Assembly (NCBI RefSeq): GCF_014050225.1
Contig: NZ_JACFXV010000065.1
Coordinates: 85,662 to 149,661 of the forward strand
Length of the DNA: 64,000 nucleotides
DNA from: Stappia albiluteola
Lineage (GTDB): Bacteria; Pseudomonadota; Alphaproteobacteria; Rhizobiales; Stappiaceae
Reading direction: 5' to 3'
The position numbers and the translations under genes were made by a program. The notes beneath the pieces are model-generated. The model had not been told where the DNA came from. It saw only the letters and a list, made by a program, of their open reading frames with translations, and searched no databases. Of this stretch, positions 47,103 to 54,268 are shown piece after piece (positions within the stretch are counted from its first letter, which is position 1; every line of letters begins with the position of its first letter).

Positions 47103-49202
47103 TCAATCCGGTACATCCATGCCGGCGCTGCGCAGCCCGTCCCACAGTTCGTCGCGTTGGCGCAGGTCGGCTATCGGAAAACATTCGGAAAGCCACTCGA
47201 ATATGTCCCGGCTCGTCGGACTCGCGTCGGCGACCCATCTGCCCGCGATGCGCTGCTCCATACGCTTGCACGCCGCCGACGCCTCCTCGGCCCTTCCAAG
47301 CTTGGCCAATGCGGCGACATACCAGGCCTCGACACCGACATAACCGCTGTCCATCTGGACGAACGTGTCCGCCGCTGCCTGATAATCTCCGCTCAGGAAC
47401 ATGATTCCGACGTAATAGCTCCAATGGAGCGGGGAAATGAGCATTCCGCGCTCATTGAGCTCGACGGCGACCGCCTTCGCTTCTTCGCGGTATCCGTAGT
47501 AGCCCAGTCCGTGTGCGGCCGAAAGGGCGGTCCAGGGATCGTTGCGGTTCAACTCCAGGGCGCGCCTGTGATGCACTTCTGCGGTCTCGAAATCCTCGCG
47601 CAGCGCGGCCGTCCAGCCCGCACAAAGGAAAGCCCGGGAATCGAACGGATCCAGGGTGATTGCCATTCCCGCCAGTTCGTCCGCCCGCCGCAGATCCGAC
47701 ATCAAACGCCGCCGGCCGGGGAAGATGATGTGCCTGGAATTCAGAACCTGCGCGAGGCTGCTGTAGGCGGGACCGAATGCCGGGTCCAATTCGATAATCT
47801 GCTCGAAAACCGCTTCTGCGCGCTGGGTTTCTTCATAAAGCCACGAATAGTGGAGTTGCTGCCCCTGCAGGAGCAGGTCATAGACCTGCAGCGATGTTGC
47901 AGGCACCTTCATGAGCTGCGTGAGCCGGGCTGCCGATATGTTGACCCGCATCGCCATGGCGATATGGCTTATGAGGTGCGGCTGCATGGAAAACAGGTCT
48001 TCCAGCCGCACTTCGTAATCCCGGCCCCAGATATAGGCGCGTGTTCGGGAGTTCTTGATGACAACCGAAAAAGTGGCCGCACGGCTTGTGCTGGCCGTGC
48101 TGATGGACACCCTGTAGACAGGGATCGGGCTGCGGGCGAGTACCTCGGTCTCCGCATCGACGACGGACCATTCCCGAAACCTCACCAACCGGGATATCAG
48201 GTCGTGGCGAAAGACTTCCGCCAGGCGGGCATCGCGGCTTGTCTCGTCGAAGTGAAGCCCTTGCTCGACGATGATTGCGGGGCGGAAATCGCCGACGATA
48301 TTGCCGGACGCGGACGACGGGGAAATCCCTCTGCCCGCCTTTTCGGGTTCCTTGAAGCCGCCTTCAGGCTTTTCGCTCTCCTCCGGCTCCGGGGAATAGG
48401 CGCCAAGCTTGATGCTAACGATCAGGTCCTGCGTTTCACGGGCGGGCTGTGTATCGAATTCCTCTTCGAGGACGCGCCACAAGTCGTCATAGGCGCGCAC
48501 CGCTCCGGCAAAGTCGCCGGCGCGCGCCCGTGCGTGAATGAACGCCCGGCATGCCGGCTCATGCGTCGGATCGAGGTTCAACAGAGCGACGGCCGCCTGC
48601 TCCACCACCCCCCAGTTCGCCTTGGCCGGAGACAGGCGATCCTCGAGGATTGTTCTCAAGCCGTCGTAGATCTGCTGCCGCCGGTTGCGCAACCAGACGG
48701 TAAAGCTCTCGTCGAGACCTTCCATCCGATCAAAAAGACGATCCTGCAGGCGCTTTTCGGCGAGCAGCCGGCGTGGAAGTTCTTCCCCTCGCTTCAATTC
48801 CGCGAATAGGGCGTCGATATCTGTCTCGATGCGGCTCTTGTCGATAAAAATGCTGAGGCGGTCGGACCCGAGACCGTCGAACCCGGCGGCTTCCAGCTCT
48901 CTTCTGATAATGAGAAGCGTCTGCCGTAGGGACGAGCGCGCCTGGGCTTCCGGGCTTTCGCTCCAAAGCAGGCCGGCCGCCAATTCGCGCGTCATGCGGC
49001 CATCGAGCACGAGGCACAGGTAGCCAAGCAAAGCATCGGCCTTGCGGGAGCGGAACTTGAGGGCCCGCCCCGCAATACGAAACGTAGGGTGCCCTAACAA
49101 CTCGGCTGAAAGCCGCGTTGAGGCTACCGCTTCGCTGGAGCCTGCGCCGGACGTTCCCGGCTCTTCGTGGTTTCGCAAGGCAGTGCCTGTCCGCTTCGTC
49201 AA
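47103..49202 (-). CDS. BTAD/TPR transcriptional regulator (SARP-like)
   Basis: This protein of about 699 residues has an N-terminal winged-helix region (LKFRSRKADALLGYLCLVLDG, residues 45-70). A bacterial transcriptional activator domain follows with LWLRNRRQQIYDGLR-type helices and EACRAFIHARARAGDFAGAVRAYDDL. Then comes a linker with acidic residues, a CadC-like alpha/beta region and several TPR-like repeats (residues 440-680). It starts with TTG, overlapping the YcaO stop by 4 bases, so it is translated with YcaO. SARP-type regulators often control secondary metabolites; its target is not known. Confidence 0.85.
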   Translation of the reverse strand: MTKRTGTALRNHEEPGTSGAGSSEAVASTRLSAELLGHPTFRIAGRALKFRSRKADALLGYLCLVLDGRMTRELAAGLLWSESPEAQARSSLRQTLLIIRRELEAAGFDGLGSDRLSIFIDKSRIETDIDALFAELKRGEELPRRLLAEKRLQDRLFDRMEGLDESFTVWLRNRRQQIYDGLRTILEDRLSPAKANWGVVEQAAVALLNLDPTHEPACRAFIHARARAGDFAGAVRAYDDLWRVLEEEFDTQPARETQDLIVSIKLGAYSPEPEESEKPEGGFKEPEKAGRGISPSSASGNIVGDFRPAIIVEQGLHFDETSRDARLAEVFRHDLISRLVRFREWSVVDAETEVLARSPIPVYRVSISTASTSRAATFSVVIKNSRTRAYIWGRDYEVRLEDLFSMQPHLISHIAMAMRVNISAARLTQLMKVPATSLQVYDLLLQGQQLHYSWLYEETQRAEAVFEQIIELDPAFGPAYSSLAQVLNSRHIIFPGRRRLMSDLRRADELAGMAITLDPFDSRAFLCAGWTAALREDFETAEVHHRRALELNRNDPWTALSAAHGLGYYGYREEAKAVAVELNERGMLISPLHWSYYVGIMFLSGDYQAAADTFVQMDSGYVGVEAWYVAALAKLGRAEEASAACKRMEQRIAGRWVADASPTSRDIFEWLSECFPIADLRQRDELWDGLRSAGMDVPD

Positions 49203-50545
49203 TAGAGTGCGATCGCGTCGCCCGGAATTCGGGCAAGGCCGGATGCCTGCCGTTGGGTCTCAAGACGCGGCAGGACGAGCTCTGAGGGATCGGGCTGCAA
49301 GCCGTCGACGATCGCGCGAATAACCGGAACCGCTATGTCCTCTCGCGTAAGATCCACAAGATGCACCGGGTGGCCATGCGCCTCAAGCCTTTGCGCGAGG
49401 TAGGCAAGCACCTCTTTGGCATCTCTGCTATCCTCGTTCCTCCTGCATTCCGCCGTTCCCATTTTTGCCGCCTGCAAGCCAGGCCAGTCGCTCCCGATTT
49501 TCGAAAACCGTTCCAGGTGTTTGCGGTCGGTCTCGTTCAGGCCTTCATTCCCGCGCTCGCGCTGCTTTGCCGCGACCAGATGATCCGCAAGTTCTATTTG
49601 CAGGAGCTCGTCGAGCGCATTGCGGCAGGCGTCCGCGAGGTTTGTCGCGGCAGCAAACCCATATGCAAAACCTTGCCCGTCCCTTCCGACGGAAAGCGCG
49701 GCCGCGACGGGAATATCGAGATCGGTCGTCAAGTCCAGAAACCAGGTCCGTCTTTCGACCAGCCCATCTCTATATTGACCGAGGCGGCCTGCAAGACCGG
49801 TCCCGTCGAAGATTTCCATCGGAACTGCTGCCGGGCTTCGACCTCCGCGCCACCACAAGGCCACGGCGTCGCGCTCGACCCATTCCAGAATCGCGTGGCA
49901 GGCAGCTTCTTGCGCGTTACGTCCGGCGGCCACCCCAACTCCCATCGCATAGGAGAGCCCGTTTGCATCCCTGCCCCTCCCCCTCCTGAAGGTGAGGATC
50001 CCTGGCAAACGGCACCAGCGACCGTCTGTAACCCGTTCTGCCCATACCCAATCGGAAGCGTCAAGTTCCCGGCCGCCTGTGAGGCCGTTCCATGCATATG
50101 CCTCTGTCGCGGCGTGCCATGAGCCGTCGGGTCCTTCACGACGTATGCCTGGCGAACTGGCCCTGGTTTCTTCCCCGGATTCGAACTGGCAGACGAATTC
50201 CGCCGCCTCCGCCACGCATGCGCGAAACGCCGTGGCCCTGTCCTGTCCCACACCGGAAACAGAGGCCGTCGCGGAGACCACGGCCCCATACTCCGAGGTC
50301 GACGCAACCGCCCCGAAACAGCAAAGCCCCGGTGCTGTCGGCGAGCGTAGTTCGAACAGATGATCAAGCTTTGCCGCGAACCGCAACAGACGTGCCAGAT
50401 CCTCCCTGTCAGCTGCGTCTGACAGGTCTGACAACCCCAACCAGTCAAGCAGCGCAAATCCCTGCGCCCCTGTCGAAGGAGTACCCGCCGCATTCGAATA
50501 AAGCTCTGCGGCGGCGACAAGTGCTTGTCGCATTTCCGGTTTCAA
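49199..50545 (-). CDS. Stand-alone YcaO-domain protein
   Basis: This 448-residue protein has YcaO hallmarks: the SVSGVGQDRATAFRACVAEA ATP-binding block near residue 95, EWVERDAVALWW near residue 220, and IPVAAALSVGRDG followed by ADACRNALDELLQIELA. YcaO enzymes use ATP to activate backbone amides, giving azolines, thioamides or amidines on peptides. No E1-like, TfuA or dehydrogenase gene is near, and no PxPxP C-terminus is present. It starts with TTG behind GAGGTG and overlaps the BTAD/TPR gene. The nearest candidate substrates are small orphan proteins. The exact reaction is unknown. Confidence 0.88.
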   Translation of the reverse strand: MKPEMRQALVAAAELYSNAAGTPSTGAQGFALLDWLGLSDLSDAADREDLARLLRFAAKLDHLFELRSPTAPGLCCFGAVASTSEYGAVVSATASVSGVGQDRATAFRACVAEAAEFVCQFESGEETRASSPGIRREGPDGSWHAATEAYAWNGLTGGRELDASDWVWAERVTDGRWCRLPGILTFRRGRGRDANGLSYAMGVGVAAGRNAQEAACHAILEWVERDAVALWWRGGRSPAAVPMEIFDGTGLAGRLGQYRDGLVERRTWFLDLTTDLDIPVAAALSVGRDGQGFAYGFAAATNLADACRNALDELLQIELADHLVAAKQRERGNEGLNETDRKHLERFSKIGSDWPGLQAAKMGTAECRRNEDSRDAKEVLAYLAQRLEAHGHPVHLVDLTREDIAVPVIRAIVDGLQPDPSELVLPRLETQRQASGLARIPGDAIALY

Positions 50546-51154
50546 TGCCGCACCTCATTTCGACTTTCGAAACACACTTGGGCCGCGATAGACCCGCTCG
50601 TCAAGCACAACCATAAGGATAGTTACAACAACCGAATTTGCTCGCCCTGGCTGCGCAGACGGGCCGCAAACCCCAGATTGCAGCGGCAGGATATCTCAAT
50701 CATGCGCTCCACCGATGAAAATCACGAACAAATAACGCAACCGATGATCAACTGAAATTGTAGGAAATACGGTCAGTAGCGCTCTTTGATTGTCTGTCAC
50801 GGCATCGCACAACCTGTAGATGGGGATATCGAATTTGCTGTGCGATGGGGCTGTTTCGGCCCGCCTGTGCCGAAGAGGCGGCCTGAGGAGCGCCTGCAGG
50901 CGAAGGAATCACCGGGCAGCAGGCTTCGGCGTTTGCTGACGATCCTTGCGCGACCGGAGCAGCTGGTTTGCGGTTGCCGGCTGGACTGCTCGGACGATGA
51001 AAGATTTTAGGAAGTTGCCGGAGTGCCTGGGAGGCCGGGGAAACCCTGCCGTATTCGTGGCTGATTGCCTTCGGATGCAGGGAGGACCCAGTCTCCGCAC
51101 ACGCGATCCGGATTTGCCAGCATTGAGGGCCGCCGGCTCGCACGTGACCCAACT

Positions 51155-51184
51155 GGGCCGGGTGAGTGAGCCCGGCCCATTTTT
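51155..51184 (+). terminator. Rho-independent terminator downstream of an unassigned plus-strand region
   Basis: GGGCCGGG (51155-51162) pairs perfectly with CCCGGCCC (51171-51178) around an 8-base loop and is followed by ATTTTT. No plus-strand gene upstream is assigned, so it may end an unrecognised transcript. Confidence 0.7.
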
Positions 51185-51229
51185 GGGCCGAATTTGACGA
51201 CGCCAGTAAACCGAATTTCATAACCTAGG

Positions 51230-51303
51230 CATTTTTTACAGTGCAATTGGTTCACGTCGGCCATCCATGCGCCCTGGAAAACGGGGCGCATGGATGGTTT
51301 TTT
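51230..51303 (+). ncRNA. Candidate small RNA with its own terminator
   Basis: TTGACG at 51194-51199 and TCATAA at 51218-51223 (18-bp spacer) resemble a sigma-70 promoter that would start transcription near 51230. The transcript would end in a perfect 14-bp hairpin (51261-51274 with 51284-51297) and six T residues. No coding frame fits. A length of about 74 bases is typical of a trans-acting sRNA. The function is unknown. Confidence 0.45.
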
Positions 51304-51568
51304 GCTGCCCAGGCATATTTCCACTCCGTTTATTCGAAGCACCCCGAACGCGACCGGGCCGGGCTCGACACAACATCGAATGTATTGAATGGACGAATTC
51401 GTTACCTGGATAATTTGACCCTTAACTTTCAAACGATTATCGATACGCCGCCTTATCTCGCACCGCTTCGGACGAGCATCGATACCCTAGATTCTGGCGT
51501 ATTTCCCAAAGCGCGGACTTGTCCTATCAATTGCTGTGACTGGAACCTGAATTCCATCGGGGAATCAT

Positions 51569-52474
51569 GTGGCTATCCTGCCCCCCATAGATCTTGTCGA
51601 CCTGCGCGTACTGGTGGCGCTCGCGGAAGCGCGCCACTTTGCCAGGGCGGCGGAAGCCTGCAACATCTCGCAGCCCGCGCTTTCAACGCGCATCAGACGC
51701 ATGGAAGATGCGTTGGGCACGCCGCTGGTTGAAAGGGGGCGCCGTTTCCAGGGCTTTACCGCTGCCGGGGCAAGGTTGCTGGTCCGCGCCAGGCAGATCC
51801 TGGCCGACATGGACGGGCTGATCCAGGATGCGGCTTCCGGAGAAAGGCTTTCAGGCGACATACGTGTGGGTGTCGTTCCCACGGCGACGCCGCTTGCGGG
51901 CCGGCTGGCGGCCGCCATGGCAGCGGCACACCCTTCGATTCGCCTGAGTTGCCGCAGTCTCTCATCACGTGCAATCGCCGCAAATCTGGCCGAGTTCTCG
52001 CTTGAAGCAGGCATCACCTACCTGAACAACGAGCCCATCCCCGATGTTTTCGCCCTCCCCTTGATCCGCGAGGATTATTGTCTCGTCGGTTCGAATTCAT
52101 TGATCGGAAATGCCGGCGACGTGCTGGACTGGGCCAGGCTGGCGGATATTCCACTGGCACTGCTGACAAGCGACATGCAAAACCGCCGGATACTCGACCG
52201 TGCGTTTGCAGCGGTCGGATTGGCACCGACCGTGACATTTGAAGCCAATAGCTTCCTCGCGATTGTGGGGCGCGCGGCGGTCGGCTCGGCAGCTGCAATT
52301 CTGCCCCGAATGATGGTCGATATGCTTGCCCTGGGCGATCTTGCGATCCGGCCCCTCGCGCCCTTGCCCTTGCAGCCGATCATTGGCCTCATTCTGCCGC
52401 GGCGCGAACCATTGCTGCCCGTGGCTGCCGCTCTGTGGTCCTGCGCGGAGAGCAAAATTGCCGTAGCGGGATAA
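51569..52474 (+). CDS. LysR-type regulator upstream of formate dehydrogenase
   Basis: This 301-residue protein has a LysR helix-turn-helix in HFARAAEACNISQPALSTRIRRMEDALGT-like form (LSTRIRRMEDALGTPLVERG) and a substrate-binding effector domain. It starts with GTG behind GGGGAA. The gene is 114 bases upstream of the formate dehydrogenase operon on the same strand, and LysR regulators called FdsR or similar are found next to such operons. Control of the operon by formate or another one-carbon signal is inferred. Confidence 0.88.
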   Translation: MAILPPIDLVDLRVLVALAEARHFARAAEACNISQPALSTRIRRMEDALGTPLVERGRRFQGFTAAGARLLVRARQILADMDGLIQDAASGERLSGDIRVGVVPTATPLAGRLAAAMAAAHPSIRLSCRSLSSRAIAANLAEFSLEAGITYLNNEPIPDVFALPLIREDYCLVGSNSLIGNAGDVLDWARLADIPLALLTSDMQNRRILDRAFAAVGLAPTVTFEANSFLAIVGRAAVGSAAAILPRMMVDMLALGDLAIRPLAPLPLQPIIGLILPRREPLLPVAAALWSCAESKIAVAG

Positions 52475-52588
52475 TTTTGATAGTTCCTATTTATCATGTG
52501 ATCTGGAAAATCTATTTGCAAACTTATCAATGCATCGCTTTTCTGCTGCCCTGATTACAGAAAAGGGCCGCATTCGAAAGGGCACTGC

Positions 52589-54268
52589 ATGCTGGGAGGA
52601 AGCCGCGCGGATCTGACGAAGAAGTCGGCGCGCCCGAAAGGGCGTCCGCTTGATGAAGACGCGCTTCAGGACGTCCGCGACACTTTGGGGAATGCGCCAC
52701 GACGCCGCGACCTGCTGATCGAGCACCTGCACAAGGTACAGGACCGCTTCGGCCACCTCAGCGCCGCCCATCTCAAGGCGCTTGCCGAAGAGATGCGGAT
52801 GTCGCAGGCGGAGGTCTACGAGGTCGCAAGCTTCTACCACCATTTCGATATCGTGAAGGAGGGCAAGCCCGCGCCCGCACCGGTGACGATCCGCGTCTGC
52901 GAGTCCCTTTCCTGCATGTTGGCGGGCGCCGAACAACTGATCGCGTCTCTCGAATCCGGATTCGACACCAACGACGTGCGAATCGTTCGCGCGCCGTGCC
53001 AGGGTCGTTGCGCGGAAGCGCCATCCGCCTGCGTCGGGCGCAGGGAGATCGGGCACTCCACCTTCGAGAAGATCGAAGAGGCGGTGAGTGCAGGCGCAAC
53101 TCGGCCAGAACTGCCAGACTATCTTGGCTTCGACGCCTATGTCGCGGAGGGCGGCTATCAGTCCCTGCGAGACTGTCTGTCAGGCGAGCGGCAGGTCGAT
53201 GACGTCATCGAAAGGCTCTCCGCTTCGGGATTGCGCGGTCTCGGCGGAGCCGGTTTTCCATCGGGCCGCAAGTGGCAGATCGTGCGTTCCTATCCCGGTC
53301 CGCGCCTGATGACCGTCAATGGCGACGAAGGCGAGCCCGGCACCTTCAAGGATCGTCACTATCTGGAGCGCGATCCGCACCGAATGCTCGAGGGCGCCCT
53401 GATCGCCGCCTGGGCGGTTGAAGCCGAGCGCATCTACATCTACATGCGCGACGAATACCCCGCCGTGCTGGAAATTCTGCATCGCGAGATCGCCAGGCTC
53501 GAGGAGGCCGGCCTGACGAAGCACGCCGCCATAGAAATCCGCCGTGGCGCCGGCGCCTATATATGCGGCGAAGAAAGCGCGATGATCGAATCGATCGAGG
53601 GCAAGCGCGGCCTGCCGCGCCACCGCCCGCCCTATATTGCCGAAAACGGTCTCTTCGGCAGGCCGACACTCAATCACAATGTCGAAACGCTCTACTGGGT
53701 GCGGACCATCCTTGAAAAAGGCGCGGACTGGTTTGCCGACCAGGGCAAGGAAGGCCACAAGGGCCTGCGCTCCTTTTCCGTCTCCGGTCGGGTCGCATCT
53801 CCCGGCGTGCGTCTTCTTCCCGCCGGCACCACCATTCGCGAATTGATTGAAGCCTGTGGCGGCATGGCCGAAGGCCATTCATTCCGCGCCTTCCTGCCCG
53901 GCGGCGCCTCGGGCGGCATTTTCCCGGCCTCCATGGCCGACCTGCCGCTCGACTTTGGCACCTTCGAGAAATTCGGCGGCTTCGTGGGCTCGCATGCGGT
54001 CGTCATCCTCTCCGACAAGGACGACCTGAAGGCTGCCGCTCTCAATCTGATGAATTTCTTCAAGCATGAAAGCTGCGGCCAATGCACCCCTTGCCGGGTT
54101 GGAACGGAAAAAATGGTGGCCCTTCTTGAAGCCGACGACTGGGACGAAGTCCTCATCGGCGATCTTGAAGCGGTGATGCGCGACGCATCGATCTGCGGCC
54201 TTGGCCAGGCCGCGGCAAACCCCGTTCGTTCCGTCATCAACATTCTCGCCAAGGAGGCCGGCCAATGA
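52589..54268 (+). CDS. Formate dehydrogenase beta subunit, fused NuoE/NuoF-like
   Basis: This 559-residue protein has two parts. The N-terminal 150 residues match the thioredoxin-like NuoE/FdsG domain with a [2Fe-2S] set in VCESLSCMLAG and CQGRCAEAPSACV. The rest is the NuoF/FdsB NADH-binding subunit with LGGAGFPSGRKW, FMN-binding MTVNGDEGEPGTFKDR and the [4Fe-4S] cysteines in SCGQCTPCRVGTEK and ICGLGQ. In the Methylobacterium Fdh1 enzyme these domains are likewise fused. It transfers electrons from the alpha subunit to NAD. The stop overlaps the alpha subunit start by 4 bases. Confidence 0.92.
   Translation: MLGGSRADLTKKSARPKGRPLDEDALQDVRDTLGNAPRRRDLLIEHLHKVQDRFGHLSAAHLKALAEEMRMSQAEVYEVASFYHHFDIVKEGKPAPAPVTIRVCESLSCMLAGAEQLIASLESGFDTNDVRIVRAPCQGRCAEAPSACVGRREIGHSTFEKIEEAVSAGATRPELPDYLGFDAYVAEGGYQSLRDCLSGERQVDDVIERLSASGLRGLGGAGFPSGRKWQIVRSYPGPRLMTVNGDEGEPGTFKDRHYLERDPHRMLEGALIAAWAVEAERIYIYMRDEYPAVLEILHREIARLEEAGLTKHAAIEIRRGAGAYICGEESAMIESIEGKRGLPRHRPPYIAENGLFGRPTLNHNVETLYWVRTILEKGADWFADQGKEGHKGLRSFSVSGRVASPGVRLLPAGTTIRELIEACGGMAEGHSFRAFLPGGASGGIFPASMADLPLDFGTFEKFGGFVGSHAVVILSDKDDLKAAALNLMNFFKHESCGQCTPCRVGTEKMVALLEADDWDEVLIGDLEAVMRDASICGLGQAAANPVRSVINILAKEAGQ

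Larger units (their letters stand above)
50546..51568. other. About 1 kb without a convincing gene between YcaO and the LysR gene
   Basis: Open frames up to 157 codons exist on both strands but none has a good ribosome binding site, codon bias or known family. The stretch from 50760 to 51185 is GC-rich and ends in a terminator; the stretch from 51190 to 51303 looks like a small RNA with its own terminator. A 17-codon frame at about 50702 (MRSTDENHEQITQPMIN) is the only short peptide worth noting. The rest (51304-51568) should hold the LysR promoter. Confidence 0.5.

Noticed and set aside
50546..51190. RNase P RNA, tmRNA, SRP RNA or a cobalamin riboswitch in the GC-rich gap
   Set aside because: I looked for their conserved cores by eye and found none.
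50748..51221. 157-codon minus-strand frame in the YcaO-LysR gap
   Set aside because: Composition is not protein-like, no ribosome binding site is seen, and the region has terminators that suggest non-coding RNA.
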